A DNA stretch of 64,000 nt from CBDFMR01 sp965249765 (GTDB taxonomy: Bacteria > Bacteroidota > Bacteroidia > Chitinophagales > Saprospiraceae). The stretch covers positions 1,860,001-1,924,000 of the forward strand of contig CBDFMR010000005.1 in the NCBI GenBank assembly GCA_965249765.1, given 5' to 3'. A program made the translations under genes and the position numbers. Numbering within the stretch: the first letter of the stretch is position 1; every line of letters starts with the position of its first letter. Under the pieces are notes generated by a model. That model was not told where the DNA came from, made no database searches, and saw only the letters and a program-made list of their open reading frames with translations. Positions 17,076 to 25,398 of the stretch are shown in pieces.

Positions 17076-17104
17076 GAAGTCAACACGAAATATAGAATTA
17101 ACTT

Positions 17105-18193
17105 ATGCTAATGAGGTTCTACAAACTAAATATCAAAGCTCTTCAAAAAATTACTCCTGATACAGTAGAAATAACTTTTAACATCCCTACAGAATTGCAA
17201 AAGACCTTTGCATTCATACCTGGGCAGTATTTGACTATCGTTCCTCAAATAGATAATGAAATGCCTCGGAGGGCTTACTCTATATGTAGCGATGTGACCC
17301 AAAAAGATATAAGCATCTTAATAAAAAAAATAAATAAAGGTAAGGTGTCCAGCTATATGAACGATGTCGTGTTGGTCAATGAACAACTAATGGTTGCTCC
17401 ACCCACTGGACATTTCCAATTGGATACATCCAAGGTCAAAGAAGAATCAAATTATATTTTCATAGGCGCTGGTAGCGGAATCACTCCACTCATTTCTATG
17501 ATAACTTCTCTCTTAAAGACAACCGATAAAACCGTCAGTCATATGTTCTACGGTAGCCGTACAGAAGATACAATCATCTACAGAACGAAGCTAGATAGAT
17601 TAAAACTGGTGTACAAAGATCGGTTGAAGATTCATCACTTTATCAGTAGGGATTCAGAAAAAAACAAATCAGATGGGAAATATGATTTTCAATATCACAA
17701 AGGTCGAGTCGACACTAATTATATTGTTAGTCATATAAACACTATACCTGAACATTTATTGAACGGCGTTTATCTCTGTGGACCGGCAGAATTGATAGAG
17801 ACAGCCATTGAGAAATTTGAGGCATATGGAGTGAATAAAGAATTGATTCACCGAGAGTATTTTACAGCACCGATAACTGAAGATACTAATTTTGATATGG
17901 TATTTGACGATTTACCAGATAGATCAGTAACTGTAGAACTGGAGGGTAGATCTGTAGAAATACTTATAAAAGACGACAAAGATATCTTGAGGAAACTGAT
18001 GGTTGATGGTTACGACCCCCCCTATTCGTGTCTACAAGGCACTTGCTCCACCTGCAAGGCAAAACTTGTCTCAGGAGAAGTCAAAATGAAAGTAGATATA
18101 GGTCTGGAAGCAGATGAAATAGCTCAGGGATATATACTAACTTGCCAGAGTATTCCATTGTCCAAAAAGACCCATTGCAAATACGAAAACTAA
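17105..18193 (+). CDS. PaaE-type reductase: FAD/NAD(P)H domain plus C-terminal 2Fe-2S ferredoxin
   Basis: A 362-residue electron-transfer protein. The FAD part is at about 1-105 (PGQYLTIV and RRAYSICS), the NAD(P) part at about 110-245 (FIGAGSGITPLISM, YLCGPAELI), and a plant-type ferredoxin at about 270-355 (YSCLQGTCSTC and a last Cys in ILTCQS), giving the four Cys for a 2Fe-2S cluster. This order is that of PaaE-like oxygenase reductases. No oxygenase is present nearby; the molybdopterin enzyme two genes on is the natural electron partner here, as inference. Confidence 0.92.
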   Translation: MLMRFYKLNIKALQKITPDTVEITFNIPTELQKTFAFIPGQYLTIVPQIDNEMPRRAYSICSDVTQKDISILIKKINKGKVSSYMNDVVLVNEQLMVAPPTGHFQLDTSKVKEESNYIFIGAGSGITPLISMITSLLKTTDKTVSHMFYGSRTEDTIIYRTKLDRLKLVYKDRLKIHHFISRDSEKNKSDGKYDFQYHKGRVDTNYIVSHINTIPEHLLNGVYLCGPAELIETAIEKFEAYGVNKELIHREYFTAPITEDTNFDMVFDDLPDRSVTVELEGRSVEILIKDDKDILRKLMVDGYDPPYSCLQGTCSTCKAKLVSGEVKMKVDIGLEADEIAQGYILTCQSIPLSKKTHCKYEN

Positions 18194-18198
18194 CAAAC

Positions 18199-18576
18199 AT
18201 GAAGCAAATACTATTCATAGTCATAGTCATTATTTTACTATTCTCAATCTATGGTTCTTTCAATCTATCCATGGTTGATTTTCATAAGAAGAATATTTGT
18301 CCTAAAGTATTGGGCATACCTGCTTGCTATATCGTTCTCCTTTTTTTTATCCTAGGTCTAGCTGGGCATGTATTCAAAGAGTATTTGGGTAGAGACCTAT
18401 GGTATTATGGATTTATAGCCGTTCCATTTCTCTTAGCATTAGGAGGTTCCTTGACAGAACTATCCGGTAAGGTTATCTGTCCACGTACACCTGATGGTAC
18501 ACCGATGTGCTTTATCAGTTTAGGTATTTGTACTACCTTATTGATCCTTAAGTATACAGAAATAAGACTCTTATAA
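18199..18576 (+). CDS. Four-helix membrane protein with two Cys-Pro...Pro-x-Cys motifs
   Basis: A 125-residue membrane protein starting MKQILFIV at 18199, 5 bases after the reductase; an earlier in-frame ATG (18142) lies inside that gene. Four hydrophobic stretches are visible (about 3-22, 44-58, 67-83, 103-118). Two similar motifs, C34-P...P-A-C43 and C94-P...P-M-C104, each precede a membrane helix. Paired Cys at membrane edges are reminiscent of DsbB/VKOR-type or heme/quinone redox proteins, but I cannot assign a family. Its place between a reductase and a molybdopterin oxidoreductase suggests an electron link to the quinone pool. Confidence 0.65.
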   Translation: MKQILFIVIVIILLFSIYGSFNLSMVDFHKKNICPKVLGIPACYIVLLFFILGLAGHVFKEYLGRDLWYYGFIAVPFLLALGGSLTELSGKVICPRTPDGTPMCFISLGICTTLLILKYTEIRLL

Positions 18577-20735
18577 TGACTGTAACTAAGCACTATCGGG
18601 TATGTAATCTATGCGAGGCCATGTGTGGTCTTGAAATAGAGCATGATGGAGATATTGTGCTATCTGTCAAGGGAGATAAAAAAGATCCTTTTTCTAAAGG
18701 AAGTATCTGCCCCAAGGGGGCACTGATTCACCATTTGCATGAAGACCCTGACAGGCTAAGAACACCACTCAAGAAAAATGCTCAAGGAAATTGGGATAAA
18801 GTGAGTTGGACCGAAGCTTTAGAATATACTGCTGAACAAATTATTAAAATACAAAAGAATCATGGTCGTGATTCGATGGCACTCTATTTAGGCAATCCTA
18901 CGGTTCACAACTTTGGCGCTATGATGTTTGTCGGTGAGCTGAAGCGTATGCTCGGTACAAAGAATAATTTTTCCCCAACGTCGATGGATCAACTGCCACA
19001 TCACTTTATAGGGTACTATATGTTTGGACATCCACTCAATATACCTATTCCAGATGTGGACCGTACGCAGCATCTTATCATGATCGGTGCCAACCCTATC
19101 GCATCCAATGGTAGTATAATGAGTGGCTGTGGACCAGTAGAACGCATCAAGAAAATACAGCAAGGTGGTGGCAAAGTCATACTCATAGATCCACGTCGTA
19201 ATGAGACCGCTCGACAGGTAGATGAACATATTTTTATCAGACCAGGCACTGATGTGTATCTCTTACTTGCGATGCTTCATCTTATTATTAAAAACGACTG
19301 GATAAGCTTAGAGCATCTGCCTGATCACATCACAGGACTGGATAAGCTCAAAGAAATAGCTCAAAGATATACACCACAATTTGTTGAAAACTGGACTGGT
19401 ATCTCTGCAAATAAAACATACAAATTGACTCTGGATTATGTACTGAAAGAAAAGGCAGTACTCTATGGTCGCATGGGTATGTCTACACAAGAGCATGGCG
19501 GATTATGTCATTGGCTGATTACTGTAATCAATATTTTGACAGGACATTTTGATAAAGCTGGCGGAGCTATGTTTACAGATCCAGCTATCAATATAAAAAG
19601 GCAAAAAGGATTCAAAGCCGCACACGGTAGATGGCACAGTCGCGTAAGAGGGTTACCTGAATTTGAAGGAGAGCTGCCTGTGTCGGCCATGGCCGAAGAG
19701 ATGCTAACCCCCGGTCAAGGGCAGATAAAAGGACTCATTACTTTTGCTGGCAATCCTGTCTTATCTACACCCAATGGTAAACGACTTGATATAGCCTTAG
19801 GGAGATTGGACTTTATGATGTGCATGGATATATATCTTAATGCAACCACAGCACATGCGGATATTATCCTACCTACACCTTCACACTTGGAGGTAGATCA
19901 CTATGACCTTATTTTTAATCAAATATCTGTGAGTAATAATGCAAAGTACTCTGAGGCATTATTCTCACCCACAAATGGTCAACTCTATGACTGGCAGATT
20001 ATCAAAAAGCTTATCAATCGCTTGGCCAAACACAGCCCTAAGAAAAGAAGTCTTCCTTATAAATACTTGACTCCAAGACAGTTGCTTAATCTCGGATTAC
20101 TTATGGGACCTTATGGCAAACTCAGCCATCCATCTAGATGGTTTAACGGTTTGAGTCTTTCTAAATTGATAAAATCCAAACATGGCATATCCTTCGGGCA
20201 TCTACGTCCAATGATACCTAAGGTGTTAAATACTGTAGACGGTAAAATTAATATCGCTGATGACGTTTTCCTGAATGGTTTGAAAGACCTTGCAAAATCG
20301 AAAATATCTAATCTAAATGACAATGAGTTCTACTACATCGGTAGACGACATCTTAGAAATAATAATTCATGGATGAATAATATCAGCAAACTGGCGAAAG
20401 GTAAAAATCGCTGTACAGTCATGATAAATAGTGATGATGCTCAGAAGTTAAATATCTTATCTGGAGAAGTCGTAGAAGTATCATCGAATACTGGCAGTAT
20501 ACAATTGCCCGCAGAAGTCACTGATAACATTATGTCAAGTGTCATCAGTATACCACACGGATTTGGACATAACAAGAAAGGGGTACAAATGGCCGTAGCT
20601 ACTTCAGCAGATAAAGCTGGTGTCTCTGTCAATGATATTACAGATCATATGCGAGTAGATAGAGTGACAGGCAATGCTGCGTTCTCTGGCACAGTTATAA
20701 GTATCCATAAATTAACCGAAAAACCTACAGCATGA
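18576..20735 (+). CDS. Molybdopterin oxidoreductase with N-terminal 4Fe-4S site
   Basis: A 719-residue member of the DMSO-reductase/formate-dehydrogenase superfamily. The N-terminus has the cluster ligands C10-x2-C13-x3-C17-x26-C44 (CNLCEAMCG, GSICPKG). The central domains include LIDPRRNETA and FIRPGTDVYLLLAML (typical cofactor contacts) and LITFAGNPVLS. The C-terminal cap domain (about 600-715) includes VEVSSNTGSIQLPAEV and IPHGFGH. No Tat signal is visible, so it should be cytoplasmic. The substrate is unknown. It overlaps the genes on both sides by 1 and 4 bases. Confidence 0.92.
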   Translation: MTVTKHYRVCNLCEAMCGLEIEHDGDIVLSVKGDKKDPFSKGSICPKGALIHHLHEDPDRLRTPLKKNAQGNWDKVSWTEALEYTAEQIIKIQKNHGRDSMALYLGNPTVHNFGAMMFVGELKRMLGTKNNFSPTSMDQLPHHFIGYYMFGHPLNIPIPDVDRTQHLIMIGANPIASNGSIMSGCGPVERIKKIQQGGGKVILIDPRRNETARQVDEHIFIRPGTDVYLLLAMLHLIIKNDWISLEHLPDHITGLDKLKEIAQRYTPQFVENWTGISANKTYKLTLDYVLKEKAVLYGRMGMSTQEHGGLCHWLITVINILTGHFDKAGGAMFTDPAINIKRQKGFKAAHGRWHSRVRGLPEFEGELPVSAMAEEMLTPGQGQIKGLITFAGNPVLSTPNGKRLDIALGRLDFMMCMDIYLNATTAHADIILPTPSHLEVDHYDLIFNQISVSNNAKYSEALFSPTNGQLYDWQIIKKLINRLAKHSPKKRSLPYKYLTPRQLLNLGLLMGPYGKLSHPSRWFNGLSLSKLIKSKHGISFGHLRPMIPKVLNTVDGKINIADDVFLNGLKDLAKSKISNLNDNEFYYIGRRHLRNNNSWMNNISKLAKGKNRCTVMINSDDAQKLNILSGEVVEVSSNTGSIQLPAEVTDNIMSSVISIPHGFGHNKKGVQMAVATSADKAGVSVNDITDHMRVDRVTGNAAFSGTVISIHKLTEKPTA

Positions 20736-21421
20736 ATGAACTTATCGCTAAGATAACATCCAATAGTAGTGTTGCAATCAGAAGCAATGATGCAGCCGAA
20801 GGACTAGATCAACCACTGTACGCTGTAAACTGGTTTGATGCATCACCAGCATGGTTATATCATCTGTACAACAAACTAGCATCACGTTGTGTCATCAAAG
20901 TAGGCGGACTTCCACTATTCAAAGCAACGGTTAATGATTCTCTTTTATCGGATACGGGTAAGCGTCAAATATTACTGATTGTCAAGTATCCTGATGGAAA
21001 TGCTTTCAAAAAACTCTTAGAATCTACCTACTTTAAGCTGGTCAGTCTACTGCGTATTATGGCAGTCCAGAGATTCACTTTTTCCTTTACACAGCCACAA
21101 GGTAATGTTCAATTGGGTGAGTCGTATAATTATTATGCTTTGCATCACTTTGATAATCGAGGACTGCATAAAGTATTGCCGCATCAAACTAAGAATGGTA
21201 TAGATGTCAAGGTACTATTTGCAGGAAATACTTTCGCACGGCTCCATAGATTAAGCAAGGACAAAGCTGATATACCCATCAGAAACGTCGTCGATAAGTT
21301 AATCATTTATGGGGCATCATCACAAGAAGAATTAGAAAACTATCTTTTATCCAAAGAATATTTGAGTCATTTTGATATTGAAAAACCGGGGTATATTTCA
21401 TCTTTAAATCGAATATTTTGA
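20732..21421 (+). CDS. Unrecognised protein of the redox operon
   Basis: A 229-residue soluble protein that overlaps the molybdopterin gene by 4 bases. I do not recognise it with confidence. It starts with a segment containing YAVNWFDASPAWLYHLYN and has a central block ILLIVKYPDGNAFKKLLES followed by YFKLVSLLRIMAVQRFTF that resembles the ferredoxin-like alpha/beta folds of EthD or DUF1330 proteins (small dimeric barrels). No signal peptide, membrane helix or metal motif stands out. It probably acts with the SDR or the molybdopterin enzyme. Confidence 0.7.
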   Translation: MNELIAKITSNSSVAIRSNDAAEGLDQPLYAVNWFDASPAWLYHLYNKLASRCVIKVGGLPLFKATVNDSLLSDTGKRQILLIVKYPDGNAFKKLLESTYFKLVSLLRIMAVQRFTFSFTQPQGNVQLGESYNYYALHHFDNRGLHKVLPHQTKNGIDVKVLFAGNTFARLHRLSKDKADIPIRNVVDKLIIYGASSQEELENYLLSKEYLSHFDIEKPGYISSLNRIF

Positions 21422-22266
21422 TGAAAGGATATGTACTCATAACAGGCGTTTCATCAGGTATTGGATACGATGCTACTAAGTATTTGATTGACCAAGGCTA
21501 TAAAGTCATGGGAAGTGTAAGAAAGGAGTCGGATACTAAACAATTGATTAAAGAATTTGGGTCAGAATATATTCCGTTGCTCTTTGATGTGACTAAGCAA
21601 GATCAAGTGCTGGCTGCAAGGACGAAAGTGCAAGATGTACTAGAAGGACAAAATCTAAAAGCGATCATCAACAATGCGGGTGTTGCTCAAGGAGGCCCAA
21701 TGGAACTCTTAGATGATGAAAGGTTTAGATGGCAGATGGAAGTTAATCTTTTTGCCGTCCGTAATATTACGAATACCTTTCTTGATTTTATCAAGGGAGA
21801 CCGGGCAGCCAAAGTTGAAGGTGGTAAAATTATTATGATCAGCAGTATCTCAGGGTACTTTAACTCTCCTTATAATGGATCTTATTGTATCTCTAAACAT
21901 GCCATGGAAAGTTTAGGAGAAATTTACCGCAGAGAATTGTTTATGTATGACATTGATGTGGTAAGTATACAACCTGGACCTGTCACTTCTAAGATATGGG
22001 AAAAGAACATCAATACTTGTCAAGAATTCAAAGACACTGATTATGCAACTTTATGTCGCAGGGCGGATAAGGTAATGCGTCATGGTCAAAAAAATGCCCT
22101 CGAAGCAAGAGTAATATCTAAGATAATAGAGCGAATTCTAACTAAAAAAACTAAAACAAGTATAGTGATAAACAAGAACTTGTGGACGACACTTATTTTT
22201 ACCAAGATGCTACCTGCTCGCTGGGTAGATAAAATATTATATAAACAGTTTTTTAAAAGCAAATGA
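21421..22266 (+). CDS. Short-chain dehydrogenase/reductase (SDR)
   Basis: A 281-residue classical SDR: cofactor motif TGVSSGIG near residue 9, NNAGVAQGG near 85, catalytic Ser in IMISSISGYF, and YCISK with the catalytic Tyr and Lys. It would oxidise an alcohol or reduce a ketone with NAD(P)H. The C-terminal portion (LWTTLIFTKMLPARWVDKILYK) is basic and partly hydrophobic, as in SDRs acting on lipophilic substrates such as retinol or sterols. The ATG at 21421 overlaps the upstream stop by one base (TGATG); a TTG lies directly before it. Confidence 0.9.
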   Translation: MKGYVLITGVSSGIGYDATKYLIDQGYKVMGSVRKESDTKQLIKEFGSEYIPLLFDVTKQDQVLAARTKVQDVLEGQNLKAIINNAGVAQGGPMELLDDERFRWQMEVNLFAVRNITNTFLDFIKGDRAAKVEGGKIIMISSISGYFNSPYNGSYCISKHAMESLGEIYRRELFMYDIDVVSIQPGPVTSKIWEKNINTCQEFKDTDYATLCRRADKVMRHGQKNALEARVISKIIERILTKKTKTSIVINKNLWTTLIFTKMLPARWVDKILYKQFFKSK

Positions 22267-22913
22267 TAATGAATTTAACTAACAAACAACTACTACTGAT
22301 CGGTATCATCGCAAGTGTCATAGTGGGTATAGGAGAATATCTTCTGCATTATCTTCCAGCAGGGCCTGGAGGAGAGGTATCTATGTTACAAGATGTTCCG
22401 CTCGACAGAGCATCTAAAGGGCATTTTTTTGTAGTATTTGGGGCACCATTGTACTTCGCTGGGTACTATGGATTGAAGAATATTTTCAAAAAGACAAGCC
22501 CCTTACTTGCTCAGCTACTTTTTATTGCAGGCGTATTGTCATTTTCTGTAGGAGGTGTATGGGTTTCATCAAGATACTTTGCTGCCGAAGTACTACAAAG
22601 AAGTGTAGGTACAGCCGATCATGCTTTTTATCTGCAATCATATGAAGAGCATTATCAAGTACTAGTTTGGGCATTACGTGCATTAGTTGCTGCGGTATCT
22701 GTGCTGTATGTCATCATAATTTTGAAGAATAATCAAGGGTTACCTAAATGGCTTGCTATCTTTAATCCTATGGTTCTTTTAATAATAGTCATATCATCCC
22801 TATTTTGGTTTAAACCACTTGGTAATCACTTTGCTCCAATAGCAATGAATGTAACCCATTTTATATTTTTTGGATTAGTCCTTTCACAACTAAATAAACT
22901 TTCAACGAAATGA
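22263..22913 (+). CDS. Multi-pass membrane protein (DUF6796-like)
   Basis: A 216-residue integral membrane protein with about six hydrophobic helices (about 8-25, 56-72, 83-103, 135-153, 165-183, 190-210). The loop after helix 1 contains YLPAGPGGEVSML, and the fold pattern resembles DUF6796 proteins, whose function is unknown. It overlaps the SDR stop by 4 bases (ATGA) and the next gene by 4 bases, so it belongs to the same transcript. The Met at 22269 is an alternative start. Confidence 0.75.
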   Translation: MIMNLTNKQLLLIGIIASVIVGIGEYLLHYLPAGPGGEVSMLQDVPLDRASKGHFFVVFGAPLYFAGYYGLKNIFKKTSPLLAQLLFIAGVLSFSVGGVWVSSRYFAAEVLQRSVGTADHAFYLQSYEEHYQVLVWALRALVAAVSVLYVIIILKNNQGLPKWLAIFNPMVLLIIVISSLFWFKPLGNHFAPIAMNVTHFIFFGLVLSQLNKLSTK

Positions 22914-24586
22914 AAAAAATACTTTTACTAATACTGGCATTGATAATCATTGCAGTTGTAGCCATTTTACTTTTCTTTGAATATGATTCTAAAAATCCTT
23001 ATCCTGAAACAGAATGGGGTAAGTTTAGTGGCACATGTGCTGTTGATGATGTACCTAAAGATAATTTCGGAAAAGATTTTCATGGATGTGACTACTCAGT
23101 ACCCGCATCGGAGATTCCTGTTTTTGAGAAAACAGGTCTCAACTGGAATAATAAGTTTGACAATACTAAATCACTGCCCATTATGGGGTCAGCTATGATA
23201 GATGTAGACAATGATGGTGTAGACGAATTGTTTCTATCAGGAGGTATTACACAACAGGATGCATTAATGTCTTATAAAGATGGTGAATTTACCCCTGCAA
23301 CGGTTTCGTTGCCATCTAAACCAGAGAATACAAGTACTTTTGGTGCTGTTTCGTTTGATCTTGATGCTGATGGTAAAAATGACCTTATACTAACAGGTGA
23401 TTATGGTGTGCTTTGGTATAGAAATACAGGAGAAGGCTTTGAAGTCAAAAAAATCAATGTGCCCCTTAATGAAAAATCTGTGGCTGCATCTGTCACAATA
23501 GGAGACATAGATCAAGATGGAGATGCAGATATCTTTGTCAGTGCATATATCAAACTGGATAAGATGGAGGGACAAACTATTTTCAAAGACTTTGAATATG
23601 GTGGAAGTAGTTTACTGATGATAAATAATGGTGATAATACTTTTACAGACAAGACTGCTAAGTATGGATTAACGTATATACACAATACCTTTTGTGCAGT
23701 ATTTGTAGATATAGACAATGATGGTTTTCTAGATCTAGTGGTGGCTCACGATACTGGTGAGATAAGAACCTATAAAAATGATAGAGGTAAATCATTCATC
23801 AAGAAATCAAACCCTACTACTGGGAAGTATGCTTATCCGATGGGAATAGCTGTTGGAGATTACAATAATGATGGTAATATAGATTTTTTCTTTTCAAACA
23901 CTGGGAGTTCAGTCCCTACTTTTCTGGCAAGAGGGGACTTAGAAGAAGGAGATCTGTTTATCAGTGATTGGATGTTATTTAAGAATAACGGGGGGTTCAG
24001 TTTCTCTGATGTAGCCAAAGAAACTAAGGTTGCTGATTTTGAATTTTCGTGGGGTGCAATATTCGAAGATTTCAATTTAGATGGCAGACAAGATCTAGTT
24101 GTTGCGGAGAATTATGTCGACTTTCCGCCACATAAGTTATTCAAGTTGCCAGGCAGATTTTTGCTTCAGCGACCAGATGGCACCTTTGCTGCCGTAGAAG
24201 AGCAAGCAAAAGTAGTCAATAAGAATTATGCGATTACACCATTATCAAGTGATCTAAATCAAGATGGATACCCTGATCTAATATTTACCAATCTGTCGGG
24301 CAATTCTCAAGCCTACATTAATAAAGGCGGGGATGCTAATTATATAGCGTTTAGATTTCCTGAGATAGCCAAATATGCAGGTACAAAGGTTACTGTCACT
24401 AGAAATGACGGTAGTATTTTATCAGATGTCTACGTGATAGGTGAAGGCCTAGTAAGTGATCAAACTTCTACACTTACATTTGGCCTAGGGTCTGACATAG
24501 CGATAAAAAGTGTAGTCCTGAACCTTCCTAATGGTGAAGTAAAAACTATGAGCACATATACAATAAATAAAATAAATAGAATTTAA
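22910..24586 (+). CDS. Membrane-anchored FG-GAP repeat protein with ASPIC/UnbV C-terminus
   Basis: A 558-residue protein with one N-terminal membrane segment (3-25) that may be an uncleaved anchor. The body has at least seven calcium-type repeats with DxDxDG-like loops (IDVDNDGVDE, FDLDADGKND, GDIDQDGDAD, VDIDNDGFLD, GDYNNDGNID, EDFNLDGRQD, SDLNQDGYPD), the mark of an FG-GAP beta-propeller. The last 80 residues (GTKVTVTRNDGS to SVVLNLPNGEV) match the ASPIC/UnbV region of CRTAC1-like proteins. It should sit in the periplasm or on the surface and bind a ligand or protein; the specific role is unknown. Confidence 0.88.
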   Translation: MKKILLLILALIIIAVVAILLFFEYDSKNPYPETEWGKFSGTCAVDDVPKDNFGKDFHGCDYSVPASEIPVFEKTGLNWNNKFDNTKSLPIMGSAMIDVDNDGVDELFLSGGITQQDALMSYKDGEFTPATVSLPSKPENTSTFGAVSFDLDADGKNDLILTGDYGVLWYRNTGEGFEVKKINVPLNEKSVAASVTIGDIDQDGDADIFVSAYIKLDKMEGQTIFKDFEYGGSSLLMINNGDNTFTDKTAKYGLTYIHNTFCAVFVDIDNDGFLDLVVAHDTGEIRTYKNDRGKSFIKKSNPTTGKYAYPMGIAVGDYNNDGNIDFFFSNTGSSVPTFLARGDLEEGDLFISDWMLFKNNGGFSFSDVAKETKVADFEFSWGAIFEDFNLDGRQDLVVAENYVDFPPHKLFKLPGRFLLQRPDGTFAAVEEQAKVVNKNYAITPLSSDLNQDGYPDLIFTNLSGNSQAYINKGGDANYIAFRFPEIAKYAGTKVTVTRNDGSILSDVYVIGEGLVSDQTSTLTFGLGSDIAIKSVVLNLPNGEVKTMSTYTINKINRI

Positions 24587-25189
24587 ATGTTAGAAAGTTT
24601 ATACGAAGGTTGTGGGCTCTTAGCCACATATTTGGGTACGTTGCTTGAAGGAGAGATCATGTTGCTGACTTCAGTTCTAAGTGCCAAGATGGGGCTTTTT
24701 AATTATTACTGGGGACTAGTTGCTGCATTCTTTGGTGCTTATACTCAAGCTTGGTTAAAGTTTCTTATCGCCAAAAAACAAGGTCCAAAATTGCTTAATA
24801 AAAAACCTTCTCTTAAGGAAAAATTAGATAAGGCAAGTGTATGGTTTGATAAGCGACCTTTTGCTATTTTATCCATATATAAATTCCTATACGGGATGTC
24901 GACTATCATTATATTAATGGCAGGTTTACGTAATATCAGTTATCTCAGATTTGGGGTACACATTGCTATAGCTATTTCAATATGGGTGGCTGTTATAGGC
25001 GGGGTAGGTTATTTTTGCGCAGAACTGATGATGGAAAATATCAATGCACTATCTGAAAATAAGTGGTACGTTATAGGGACGTTAGTATCTTTAGGCTTAC
25101 TCGTATGGTTCTTCAAACATAAACCGCACAATGATCATTGCTTGAAACCAATGACTAATAAAATTATTTCATACAATAAAAATCAATAA
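24587..25189 (+). CDS. DedA-family (VTT/SNARE-associated) membrane protein
   Basis: A 200-residue integral membrane protein with the DedA pattern: a re-entrant start LGTLLEGEIMLLTSVLSAKMG, the basic loop and helix IYKFLYGMSTIIILMAGL with Arg following (in place of the usual F.R..P.GR), and IAISIWVAVIGGVGYFCAE. DedA proteins include undecaprenyl-phosphate and phospholipid transporters (UptA type). The conserved GR is not obvious here, so its activity is uncertain. It is the last gene of the ten-gene run and starts directly after the preceding stop. Confidence 0.82.
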   Translation: MLESLYEGCGLLATYLGTLLEGEIMLLTSVLSAKMGLFNYYWGLVAAFFGAYTQAWLKFLIAKKQGPKLLNKKPSLKEKLDKASVWFDKRPFAILSIYKFLYGMSTIIILMAGLRNISYLRFGVHIAIAISIWVAVIGGVGYFCAELMMENINALSENKWYVIGTLVSLGLLVWFFKHKPHNDHCLKPMTNKIISYNKNQ

Positions 25190-25231
25190 AAACATCAACA
25201 GTAAAGTAACGAATATTATAATGTTAAAGCT

Positions 25232-25379
25232 TGAAGTCGTTTGTAATGCCTTTTTTACTTCAAGAAGTGGAGTGATCCAAAGTTGGTAATCCAAATATTT
25301 TTTTGTAATCATTAATCATCTAAACGAATAACACTATTAAGGGAAAGCAAGAGTAGAAATAGCCTTACAAACGACTTCA
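25232..25379. repeat. 148-bp element bounded by 18-bp inverted repeats
   Basis: The left end TGAAGTCGTTTGTAATGC (25232-25249) and the right end (25362-25379) read from outside as TGAAGTCGTTTGTAAGGC differ at one base of 18. No ORF lies between and no clear target duplication flanks it. It is either a miniature transposable element or a long-loop hairpin; its place beside the IS5-type element favours the first. Confidence 0.55.
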
Positions 25380-25398
25380 TCCAACTATTCGCTTCACT

